From assembly GCA_040221055.1 (NCBI GenBank), contig JAVJVN010000014.1, positions 425,001 through 489,000 on the forward strand: DNA of 64,000 nucleotides. Direction: 5' to 3'. The position numbers and the translations under genes are program-made. Under the pieces are notes generated by a model. It was not told the origin of the DNA. It worked only from the letters and a program-made list of their open reading frames with translations, and did no database searches. Source of the stretch: Rhodothermales bacterium (lineage in GTDB: Bacteria > Bacteroidota > Rhodothermia > Rhodothermales > UBA10348). The stretch's first letter is position 1. Every line of letters begins with the position of its first letter. This document shows positions 8,912 through 16,456 of this stretch, in pieces.

Positions 8912-9391
8912 ATGAAAAACCTCTTCGCTCTCGCTTTCGCCCTGACCTTCGCCTTCGCCGCCACGACCGCTTCCGCGCAGTCCAACACGGCCACGCAGAA
9001 TGTGTCCATCAACGTCGCTGAAATCGCGGTGATCGCCGTAACCGGCAACATCTCGATGACCATCAACGCAGCGACCGCCGGTCAGGCCCCGGACGCCGCC
9101 ACGGCATCCAGCTCCTACAACGTGACCACGAACGGCACCGACAAGAAGATCACCGCCGAGCTCGACCAGAAGATGCCGAAGGGCCTCACGCTGAACGCCA
9201 CGATGGCTGCTCCCGAGGGCGCCGAGTCGGAAGGCAAGCAGGCACTCTCTGACAAAGCAGTCAACCTGGTCACCGGCATCACGCAGGTCCGTGGAACGGG
9301 TCTCTCGCTGAACTACGAAGCCGTAGCCACGGTCGACGCCGACCCGGACAGCTACACCCGCACGGTCACCTACACGATCACGAACAACTGA
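8912..9391 (+). CDS. Small exported Ala/Thr/Asn-rich protein of unknown function
   Basis: 159 residues from ATG 8912, which starts a strong signal peptide (MKNLFALAFALTFAFAATTASAQ). The mature part alternates hydrophobic and polar residues (NVSINVAEIAVIAVTGNISM, YEAVATVDADPDSYTRTVTYTITNN), suggesting an all-beta fold such as a subunit of a fibre or a small surface protein. No enzyme motif is visible. It is a single gene between its own leader and a strong terminator, which suggests substantial expression. I do not recognise a named family. Confidence 0.85.
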   Translation: MKNLFALAFALTFAFAATTASAQSNTATQNVSINVAEIAVIAVTGNISMTINAATAGQAPDAATASSSYNVTTNGTDKKITAELDQKMPKGLTLNATMAAPEGAESEGKQALSDKAVNLVTGITQVRGTGLSLNYEAVATVDADPDSYTRTVTYTITNN

Positions 9392-9412
9392 TCCATCAGG
9401 CACCAGACAGAA

Positions 9413-9445
9413 AGGGCGGCACCCGCGAGGGTGCCGCCCTTTTTT
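9413..9445 (+). terminator. Intrinsic terminator with GCGA tetraloop
   Basis: A perfect 12-bp stem AGGGCGGCACCC / GGGTGCCGCCCT (9413-9424 and 9429-9440) closes a GCGA (GNRA-type) loop and is followed by a T-run (9440-9445). It lies 21 bp after the stop of the small exported protein and should end its transcript. Confidence 0.93.
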
Positions 9446-9491
9446 CGTATTCTTTTTCTTTCGAGAACTTCGAACAACACCGCACACGTCG

Positions 9492-10523
9492 ATGACACTG
9501 CATGCTTCCATGGGCCGCAAGTTCGTCCCCTTGGCGGCGCTGCTGCTGACTACCGCGTGCAGCACGCCGCCCGAGAGCCGCACTCCCGAAAGCCGGGAGG
9601 ACTTCAATCTGGCCGTGCCTCTTTTCTTGCAGGAGTCGTCTGAGCGCGTATTCAAGGACGTTCAGGTGGAAGAAATCACGCCGCTCCTGTCGCCCGATTC
9701 GCTGCATTTTCCCGGCTCAACGCATCTCACGGAGCATGGCGTCTTCGTGACCGAGTATTCCGATGCGCACATCTGGCTGTTCGATTTCGAAGGGAATCTC
9801 GTTCAGACGTTCGGTGCCGGAAAGGGGGATGGCCCGGGAGAAATGCAGAATCCGCTTGACATGGTCGTGTTCGCAGAAACGCTGGCGGTACTGGATGCAT
9901 ACTCATTCGACGTACACCGTTTCCTGCTGGACGGCACGTTCCTGGACTCCCAGTCCATGACGAGACAAGGCTTGTCCATGGCCAGTACCCGGTCGACAAC
10001 GCTGGTCTTGATGACGAATCCGGAGCAACCGCTTGTCCGTTATCCATTCGTCGAGGGCGATTCCTCCGTGGTGTTGTTCGAGGGTCTTGGAGGCATGGAC
10101 ATATTCAGCACGGTAGGCAACCTGACCTCGGACGATGACCATATCGTTTTCATCCATCCATTCCGTCCGTTTTTTGCCGTGATGTCGGACAATGGAGACG
10201 TCATGTACGCGCGTGCAACGGTCGATGATGGTTCGGTCGACGATCCCGATTTGACGGCGCCAGGCGGTGGTCCAGTACGATTTCCTCCCCCGTTGAACCG
10301 GCGGAGTTCGGCCTTTGAGGGGCGACTCTATATGGAAAATGGCCCGACCCGCACCGATTCCAGTTTCGTGGTGGATGTATATGACCTGGAAGACCAGGGA
10401 GCCTATCTGTATTCCTTGCGCATGCCGTTCTCGGGTAGAAGCATCTCCATGCGAGGAAATCTGATGACAGCCCGGACCGGTCCGGTCACCGCTTCGCTCT
10501 TCCGATTCGAGGTGGTGGAATAG
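9492..10523 (+). CDS. Lipoprotein with 6-bladed beta-propeller
   Basis: 343 residues, ATG 9492 (an in-frame ATG at 9510 is also possible). The N-terminus has a lipoprotein signal, AALLLTTACS, with the lipobox Cys about residue 23. The rest resembles the 6-bladed (NHL-type) propellers common in Bacteroidota: GVFVTEYSDAHIWLFDFEGNLVQTFG, then GKGDGPGEMQNPLDMVVF, and LAVLDAYSFDVHRFLLDGTF, typical blade strings. Function is unknown; these proteins are surface or periplasmic and often bind sugars or proteins. It follows the terminator of the preceding gene, so it has its own promoter. Confidence 0.82.
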   Translation: MTLHASMGRKFVPLAALLLTTACSTPPESRTPESREDFNLAVPLFLQESSERVFKDVQVEEITPLLSPDSLHFPGSTHLTEHGVFVTEYSDAHIWLFDFEGNLVQTFGAGKGDGPGEMQNPLDMVVFAETLAVLDAYSFDVHRFLLDGTFLDSQSMTRQGLSMASTRSTTLVLMTNPEQPLVRYPFVEGDSSVVLFEGLGGMDIFSTVGNLTSDDDHIVFIHPFRPFFAVMSDNGDVMYARATVDDGSVDDPDLTAPGGGPVRFPPPLNRRSSAFEGRLYMENGPTRTDSSFVVDVYDLEDQGAYLYSLRMPFSGRSISMRGNLMTARTGPVTASLFRFEVVE

Positions 10524-10572
10524 TTTGATATGCTGCGTGTGGTGCAGGAGTTGGAACTAAACGGCACGCTAT

Positions 10573-10615
10573 GTCTTTTGTAGACGACACATATAATCAT
10601 GTGTATTACAAGTAA
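10573..10615 (+). promoter_or_regulatory. Promoter/operator region of the first HipBA module
   Basis: Three inverted repeats lie in 43 bp: GTCT-N5-AGAC (10573-10585), ACACAT-N6-ATGTGT (10587-10604) and TTAC-AA-GTAA (10606-10615). The middle one overlaps a TATAAT box (10592-10597). The antitoxin start is at 10622. This fits autoregulation by the HTH protein, as known for HipB. Which repeat is bound cannot be told by eye. Confidence 0.5.
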
Positions 10616-10621
10616 GACACC

Positions 10622-10960
10622 ATGGCAGCCAATCGTACACGTTCATTGTCCCCGCCCGCCCGGTTGGCCTTGGGCATCCTGGGTAAGCTCATCCGGACCG
10701 GTCGAATCGAAAGAAAAATGACGACCGCCGAGCTGGCCGAACGTGCCGGTATTTCGCGGGACATGTTATACCGCGTGGAAAAAGGCGATCCCCGCTGCGA
10801 AATCGGTGTCGTCTTCGAACTCGCCACCATCGTGGGTGTCACGCTGTTCGAACCGGAGGTCTCTGCGCTGCGGAGGCTGGAACACAGGGTTGCGGACCGA
10901 TTGACGTTGCTGCCGAAGTCCGTCCGGAATCCAGAGGAAGAGGTTTACGATGACTTCTGA
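10622..10960 (+). CDS. HipB-like XRE-family regulator (antitoxin)
   Basis: 112 residues with one XRE-type helix-turn-helix (MTTAELAERAGISRDMLYRVEKGDP, about residues 33-57), followed by a helix that in HipB homologues helps dimerisation. The gene overlaps the hipA-like gene by 11 bp, so the two are translationally coupled. It probably represses its own operon through the upstream inverted repeats and restrains the kinase. No other domain is visible. Confidence 0.87.
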   Translation: MAANRTRSLSPPARLALGILGKLIRTGRIERKMTTAELAERAGISRDMLYRVEKGDPRCEIGVVFELATIVGVTLFEPEVSALRRLEHRVADRLTLLPKSVRNPEEEVYDDF

Positions 10961-12191
10961 TCGGGAAGCATTCGTTTGGATCTGGCTGCCAGGTGCCGTG
11001 CAGCCCGTCGTAGCCGGTCGGATTTCCCACACGACGGATGGTCTGCAATTCAACTATGGACAGAGTTATCTCGAACGGGCCGAGGCTATTCCGCTCTCGT
11101 CACGGGAACTGCCATTGCGAGAAGGACTGCAGCCGCTCCTGCCCGGACTCCTCATGCCTGGATGCATCCGTGATGCCTCCCCCGATGCATGGGGCCGACG
11201 TGTCCTTCTGAACAAATTGGCTGGCAAGCGAGGACCCGATGCCGATCCCGTGTCCGTGGGAGAGTTGACCTATCTGTTGGAATCCGGATCGGACCGGATT
11301 GGGGCACTCGACTTCCAACGATCCGCTACCGAGTACACCCCCCGTTCCGGGGATACCGCCAAGTTGGATGATCTGATGGAGGCGGCCGATCGCATTGAGC
11401 GCGGCTTACCACTTCCGGAGGGACTGGATACGGCTTTGTTGCACGGTTCGTCCATTGGCGGTGCTCGGCCCAAGTCTACGCTGATGGATGGTGAGACGCC
11501 CTTCATTGCCAAATTTTCGTCGAGCTCGGACCACTTCCCGGTCGTCAAGGCCGAGTTCGTCGCCATGCGTCTGGCCGCCCGTGCCGGGCTGGATGTGGCT
11601 GATGTCCGACTGATGCAGTCAGCGGGTCGGGACGTCCTGTTGGTCAAGCGATTCGACCGTGGGCCTGTCCCGGGTGGATACCATCGTCGGCTCATGCAGT
11701 CGGCTCTGACCCTGCTGGAGTTGGATGAGATGATGGCTCGGTATGCCAGCTATGAACGATTCGCCGACGTCATCCGCCACTCGTTTGCCAATCCGCGGGC
11801 CACCTTGCATGAGTTGTTCGCCCGTCTGGTATTCAACATCCTGTGTGGAAATACGGATGATCATGCGCGCAATCATGCTGCGTTCTGGGATGGTCAAACA
11901 TTGCGTCTGACACCGGCCTACGACATCTGTCCACAGCTCCGAAGTGGAGGAGAGGCAACCCAGGCCATGCTCATCCACGGAGAAAATCGATTCAGCAGAC
12001 TGGATGTCTGTCTGGATGCGGCCCGGGTATTCCATTTGTCACACGCTGAAGCACGTGGAATAGTAGAGCGCCAGTTGGAAGCCATTCGGGCGCATTGGAG
12101 TGAGGTGGCGGACGAGGCCTGCCTGGCCACGGCCGAGCGCGACTTTCTCTGGGGAAGGCAATTCCTGAATCCGTACGCGTTCGGAAAATGA
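10950..12191 (+). CDS. HipA-family Ser/Thr kinase toxin
   Basis: 413 residues. The HipA N-terminal lobe is seen in LPGLLMPGCIRDASPDAWGRRVL and GSDRIGALDF. The kinase core has the Gly-rich phosphorylation loop SSIGGARPKS, the lysine strand FIAKFSS, a second basic strand DVLLVKRFDRG, the catalytic loop NTDDHARNH (residues 301-309) and the metal-binding LTPAYDICP. All are intact. E. coli HipA phosphorylates glutamyl-tRNA synthetase and causes persistence; the target here is unknown. It pairs with the overlapping HTH gene. Confidence 0.9.
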   Translation: MTSDREAFVWIWLPGAVQPVVAGRISHTTDGLQFNYGQSYLERAEAIPLSSRELPLREGLQPLLPGLLMPGCIRDASPDAWGRRVLLNKLAGKRGPDADPVSVGELTYLLESGSDRIGALDFQRSATEYTPRSGDTAKLDDLMEAADRIERGLPLPEGLDTALLHGSSIGGARPKSTLMDGETPFIAKFSSSSDHFPVVKAEFVAMRLAARAGLDVADVRLMQSAGRDVLLVKRFDRGPVPGGYHRRLMQSALTLLELDEMMARYASYERFADVIRHSFANPRATLHELFARLVFNILCGNTDDHARNHAAFWDGQTLRLTPAYDICPQLRSGGEATQAMLIHGENRFSRLDVCLDAARVFHLSHAEARGIVERQLEAIRAHWSEVADEACLATAERDFLWGRQFLNPYAFGK

Positions 12192-12283
12192 GCGTAGGGT
12201 AAGCGGGGGGTGTAGCCGTATTGCATGTGAAGGGCGTTGAGAATCGCCACTGCATATCAAACGAACCTACCACGCTCCGCATC

Positions 12284-13156
12284 ATGAAATCGTTCAAGAT
12301 CACGTTTTTTACCCTGTTCCTGGCCGCCTTTGGGCTCGTCGGGTGCGATACCGGCAGTGCACTGACCGACTCCATGTCGGAAGGCGCCGGTGACACGCCG
12401 GTTTCGCTTTCCTTCTCCATGGTGGACAACAGCACGCCGGCTGCCTTCGGAGCGGTCGCGCTCTCCAACGATGCCAATGTCCTCTCGAAGTCGGGAGCCA
12501 TTGAGCTGACCCGCGTGCGCATGTTGCTGCGTACCATCCAGTTCCACTCCAGGGAAGACGACGATCCGTCGGACTTCAGGACGGCTCCGGTCGTGGTGGA
12601 ACTGAACCTGGACGGCTTGCCGACCGAAGTGGAAGTGGCCGACATTCCTGCCGGCACGTATCACAAGGTCTCCTTCCGCATCCACAAGCCGGAAGACGAC
12701 GAAGAGCTTTCGGAGGACATGGCCGATTTCCGCACCGGCGAGAGTGGCCGTGAGCGCTATTCGATGATCATTGAAGGCACGCACGGTGGCACACCGTTCG
12801 TGTACCGCTCAAGCAAGTCCATGCAGCAGAAGATTGATCTGAACCCGGATCTCGTCGTGAACGACTCGCTGGCCGGTCCGCTGAATGTTGCCATGCAGGT
12901 GGATGTCGACGAATGGTTCTTCGATCGTGATGGAAACGCACTCGACCCCGCGGATACGTCCGAGCGGAATGCGAATGCCATTGATCGATCCATCCGTGAG
13001 TCCTTCCGCATGTTCCCCGACCATGACCATGATCGCCACCCGGATCGGGACGAAGACGACGACGATGACGACGACGACGACGATGACGACGACGACGACG
13101 ATGACGACGACGACGATGACGACGACGACGATGACGACGAAGAAGACAACGGATGA
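12284..13156 (+). CDS. Lipoprotein with 28-residue poly-aspartate tail
   Basis: 290 residues from ATG 12284, chosen because it starts the lipoprotein signal (FLAAFGLVGC, lipobox Cys about residue 20). The body has short beta strands (ELTRVRMLLRTIQFH, VEVADIPAGTYHKVSFRI) that recall the DUF4382 fold, though I am not certain. The C-terminus changes to DHDHDRHPDRDE and then 28 consecutive Asp codons (13055-13138) and ends EEDNG. The His/Asp tail is an obvious candidate cation or metal binder. It lies just upstream of, and on the same strand as, the sigma-receptor frame, which itself carries an acidic insert, so the two products may act together at the outer membrane. Confidence 0.85.
   Translation: MKSFKITFFTLFLAAFGLVGCDTGSALTDSMSEGAGDTPVSLSFSMVDNSTPAAFGAVALSNDANVLSKSGAIELTRVRMLLRTIQFHSREDDDPSDFRTAPVVVELNLDGLPTEVEVADIPAGTYHKVSFRIHKPEDDEELSEDMADFRTGESGRERYSMIIEGTHGGTPFVYRSSKSMQQKIDLNPDLVVNDSLAGPLNVAMQVDVDEWFFDRDGNALDPADTSERNANAIDRSIRESFRMFPDHDHDRHPDRDEDDDDDDDDDDDDDDDDDDDDDDDDDDDDEEDNG
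13055..13138 (+). repeat. GAC/GAT trinucleotide tract coding for 28 Asp
   Basis: A pure run of 28 Asp codons with GAC dominant and GAT interspersed. Trinucleotide tracts can change length by slippage without shifting the frame, so the tail length may vary between strains. It is also a likely place for assembly error. Confidence 0.95.
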
Positions 13157-13230
13157 TGAACCGGGCGAATGGATCTGCCCTTCTTGCCATGAGTAGTGAC
13201 CGTATTCGCTACTCGGCCAAGCAATCCACA

Positions 13231-13260
13231 AGCGGCAGGGTGCACGGGCATCCTGCCGCT
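13231..13260 (+). promoter_or_regulatory. Strong hairpin just upstream of the sigma-receptor start
   Basis: AGCGGCAGG (13231-13239) pairs perfectly with CCTGCCGCT (13252-13260), with possible extension inside. No T-run follows, and the structure ends 10 bp before the ATG at 13271, where no clear Shine-Dalgarno is seen. It may end or weaken transcription from the lipoprotein gene or control translation of the next gene. Confidence 0.5.
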
Positions 13261-13270
13261 TCGCTCGTAA

Positions 13271-16200
13271 ATGACCCCCAGCGCATTCCAGAATTTCTTC
13301 CGGGAAATGTATCCGCAGGCGGTGCGCTTCGCACAGAGCCGACTGGGGGACCGCCAGCAGGCCGAGGACATCGTGCAGGACGTGTTCGTCCGGATGTGGG
13401 AAAATCGTCGGCGAATTGCGACCGACAGATCGCCGAAGGCCTACCTGTTCAAACTGGTCGCGAACGCGATCATTGATCATTACCGGCACGAGAAAGTGAA
13501 ACAGCGTCACGCCGAACATATGCTTGCAGGAGGGCCCGCCCTGACGCCGGCCCACGATCCCACGCAGGAGGAGGATATCCTGCGTGCCATCGATGACCTG
13601 CCCGAGAAAGAAAGCACCGTGTTCCGCCTGAACCGGTTTGCCGGAATGACCTATGCCGAGACGGCCCGCTACCTTGGCGTATCCCAGAAAACCGTGGAAA
13701 AGCACATGTCACGCGCCCTGGCCCGTCTGGGCACGTCGCTCCGGGACTTCCTGGTGGTGCTCATCGCGCTCCTGACGCTGGCCGTGGCCGGCGCGGCACA
13801 CGGTCAGGATCGGACGGCGGAGTTCGCCGCATCCAGCGTGGATATCCAGCTTGAAGGCATGTCGCTTCGCGATGCCTTGAGCGCGGTGGCTGCCCGGACG
13901 GGTGCGGGTCTTGTTTTTGATGATGCGATGGTGGAATCCAGGATGGTCGGCCCGCACTGTTCGACCTGTCCGCTCAAGGAATTGATGCGTGATGTGCTCG
14001 CGCCGCATGGTCTCGCCTTCGAACTCATGGGTGGCCCGGTCATCGTCGTCGTGCGTGGACGGGGCCTTCAACTCACAGGCCGTGTCGTGGATGCCGAAAC
14101 CGGGGAGTCGCTGCCGCTCGCCCAGGTCTGGACGGGATCCACGGGAGGGGTCGCCGACGAGGACGGGTGGTTCTCGCTCACGGTTCCGGCGGATGGAGCG
14201 ACACATTTGACGGTCAGTTACATGGGATACGAGCACCGGATGGTCCGGGTGGAGCCGGGAAACCTGGGCACGATCGCGCTCCGTCCACGCACCATCGTGG
14301 TGGGTGAGGTGACGGTGATTGCGGAGCCCGTCATTCCCGTCTCCGGGGACGGCTCCGGGGCGCGACTCATGCGCGGCGGAACCATGGACCGCATTCCGAC
14401 CATTGGCGGCGACGATCCGCTGCTGGCCATGCAGATGCTCCCGGGCATGGACAACACGGGCGAACGGGCCGGTGAAATGTTCATCCGCGGGGCCACGCCG
14501 CGCACGAACCTCGTGACGTGGGATGGGATACCGGTATTCAGTGCCGATCATTTTTTCGGAATGATTTCCACGTTCTCACCGCAGGCCGTGGGCGAGGTCA
14601 AGACGTATCCCCGGGGCGTCCCGGCGCATCTGGGGGGACGCGCGGGCACGGTGGTCGAACTGGCCTCTCCGTCCGGGTTGGGGCATCCCCAACTCCTGGC
14701 GCATTCGTCCGTGCTCGTGTCCGGAGCCAGCGTGCGCATTCCGTTGGGTCCGCGCATGGGGGGATGGATTTCGGCACGCCGGTCCACGCCCGCCATTGAA
14801 CAGCAGACCGCCTACAGCTCCTTCTTCGACAAGGCCATCGGCGAGGAATTCGAGGCGAATCGGCCGGGCTTCACGTTCAGCGATGTGAGCGCCCGGTTGG
14901 ACGTGCTGGCTGCCGCGCGGCATCATGTCTCGTTCAGTCTCCATACGAGTGACGACGGTTTGGACCGCAATACGAGTGACGTCTTCCGGCAGTTGGAACT
15001 GGTGAACGAGCAGACCGAGGAAGAGGAGGAGGAAAACGAGAATCGCGGGCGTGGACAGGGCCGCGGGCGCGGCGGCGATGACGATGATGATGATGACGGA
15101 GAAGAGGATTCGGACGCGGACGACGATGAAGGCGATGCGGAATTCGTGGAAACGGTGGTTACCGAGCGCGAGCGCACGAACAACGATTGGAGTCTGACCG
15201 GTGCGGCGCTCAACTGGACGGCGAATTGGGCGGCCGGCGCGCCCATGCATGTGCAGGTGACCCGGTCCCGGTCCCGGAGCAGTTATGCCGCTGACCTGTC
15301 TGAACTGGCCGCCGATACACTGGCGTTCTCGGCCGTGGAAGACCGCCGGCACTCCATTGAGCAACAGGCCATTCGCGTGCGGCAGGAACTGCCGTCGGCA
15401 CTGGGCAGCACGACGGTCGGGGCATTTTTTGAGGGGTCCCGTTCCCGGTTCGCTGCCTCCACGGTGTTCAACACGGTGAATGCGTTCGATTCGACGTCGG
15501 TCCGGGACATGACGCTGGCCGGCGGGCATGTGGCGCAGGAAATGCGTCATGGACCGGTACGACTGCAGGCCGGCATCCGGCTCACGCGTCTTTCGACAAA
15601 TGGCGCCTGGTACACCGCTCCGCGCGTGGCCGCGGACGTTGCGTTGACGGGCCGCCTGTCGGCGCAGGTATTCTGGGGCCAGTATCATCAGTACATGCTC
15701 CGGTCCCTCGACTCCGATATCCTGGTGGAGCGCCGGGACAGCTGGGCGTTGGTGGACGCCGGACAGGATCCGGCCCGCTCGCGTCAGGCGGGGGCCTCGC
15801 TGGAAATGAGCGGTCGCGCGTGGAGCCTTTCGGCCGACGTCTGGCGCCGGACCAGTCTTGGTGTTCCTGTGCTCCCGGAAGCCACACCCCGGGCGGATGT
15901 CCGTCCGTTCAACGGGGATGAAACCCATACGCTGGGTATGGACGTGGGCGGCCAGGTGCGAATTTCGGGCGTCGTCGCGTTGGTTTCCTACACGTACACG
16001 GAGAGCGAGGCCCGCAGTCCGGCGTTTCCCGGGTTGGGTTGGTTCCGATCGCTGTCCGAGCGGCCCCATGCCGTGAAGGGCGTGGTATCGGCGCCCGTGG
16101 GGCCGGTCACGGTCGGCGTGTCGTACTCGCTGGCATCGGGTCGGCCCGTTGGCGTACTGCTCGATCCACGGCGATTCGTTTCTGCGGACGGGTCCCAACT

Positions 16201-16456
16201 CCTGGGCAGTGCCGCGGCATCCCTGGACGGCGAGCAGCTGCCGCCGTACCGCCGACTGGATGTCGACGTGGAGTGGACGGGTCGGATAGGCGGCCTGAAC
16301 ATGGCTGCCGCCGTGTCCGCCGTGAATGTCCTGGACCGTCAGAATGTGCGCTACCGGCGCATTGTCACTGAAGGTACATCGGTGCTCCTGCGCGATGTGA
16401 CCATGCTTGGCTTTACGCCCACGGCCTCACTCCGGATTGGACTCAACCGGCCATGA
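13271..16456 (+). CDS. ECF sigma factor fused in frame to a TonB-dependent receptor with STN domain
   Basis: 1061 codons without a stop. Residues 1-160 are a complete FecI-like sigma factor: region 2 (residues 9-48, with EDIVQDVFVRMWENRR) and region 4 (about 106-158, MTYAETARYLGVSQKTVEKH). Where such sigma factors normally stop, the frame continues through LRDFLVVLIALLTLAVAGAAHG, a hydrophobic h-region with a plausible cleavage at 176-179. Then come an STN domain (about 187-262), a carboxypeptidase-regulatory-like domain (263-350), a TonB plug (GEMFIRGATPRTNLVTWDGIPV) and a beta-barrel. An acidic, Gly/Arg-rich insert lies at about 583-625. FecR overlaps the end by 4 bp (ATGA). An internal ATG at 13706 (Met146) could start a secreted receptor without the sigma part. 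Either a true fusion or a nested gene pair is possible; a sequencing error is less likely because both parts end and begin neatly in one frame. Confidence 0.88.
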   Translation: MTPSAFQNFFREMYPQAVRFAQSRLGDRQQAEDIVQDVFVRMWENRRRIATDRSPKAYLFKLVANAIIDHYRHEKVKQRHAEHMLAGGPALTPAHDPTQEEDILRAIDDLPEKESTVFRLNRFAGMTYAETARYLGVSQKTVEKHMSRALARLGTSLRDFLVVLIALLTLAVAGAAHGQDRTAEFAASSVDIQLEGMSLRDALSAVAARTGAGLVFDDAMVESRMVGPHCSTCPLKELMRDVLAPHGLAFELMGGPVIVVVRGRGLQLTGRVVDAETGESLPLAQVWTGSTGGVADEDGWFSLTVPADGATHLTVSYMGYEHRMVRVEPGNLGTIALRPRTIVVGEVTVIAEPVIPVSGDGSGARLMRGGTMDRIPTIGGDDPLLAMQMLPGMDNTGERAGEMFIRGATPRTNLVTWDGIPVFSADHFFGMISTFSPQAVGEVKTYPRGVPAHLGGRAGTVVELASPSGLGHPQLLAHSSVLVSGASVRIPLGPRMGGWISARRSTPAIEQQTAYSSFFDKAIGEEFEANRPGFTFSDVSARLDVLAAARHHVSFSLHTSDDGLDRNTSDVFRQLELVNEQTEEEEEENENRGRGQGRGRGGDDDDDDDGEEDSDADDDEGDAEFVETVVTERERTNNDWSLTGAALNWTANWAAGAPMHVQVTRSRSRSSYAADLSELAADTLAFSAVEDRRHSIEQQAIRVRQELPSALGSTTVGAFFEGSRSRFAASTVFNTVNAFDSTSVRDMTLAGGHVAQEMRHGPVRLQAGIRLTRLSTNGAWYTAPRVAADVALTGRLSAQVFWGQYHQYMLRSLDSDILVERRDSWALVDAGQDPARSRQAGASLEMSGRAWSLSADVWRRTSLGVPVLPEATPRADVRPFNGDETHTLGMDVGGQVRISGVVALVSYTYTESEARSPAFPGLGWFRSLSERPHAVKGVVSAPVGPVTVGVSYSLASGRPVGVLLDPRRFVSADGSQLLGSAAASLDGEQLPPYRRLDVDVEWTGRIGGLNMAAAVSAVNVLDRQNVRYRRIVTEGTSVLLRDVTMLGFTPTASLRIGLNRP
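13693..13708 (+). promoter_or_regulatory. Candidate internal ribosome site and start codon for the receptor
   Basis: Within the sigma region 4 coding part, GTGGAAAAG precedes an in-frame ATG at 13706-13708 by a few bases. Starting here gives an n-region with three Arg (MSRALARLGTSLRD), a 15-residue hydrophobic core and a GAAHGQ cleavage context, in other words an ordinary signal peptide. The last helix of the sigma factor would then double as the n-region of the receptor signal. Confidence 0.45.

Noticed and set aside
12757-13371. Minus-strand frames with poly-Ser or poly-Val tracts
   Set aside because: They are the opposite strand of the GAC/GAT tract of the poly-Asp lipoprotein.
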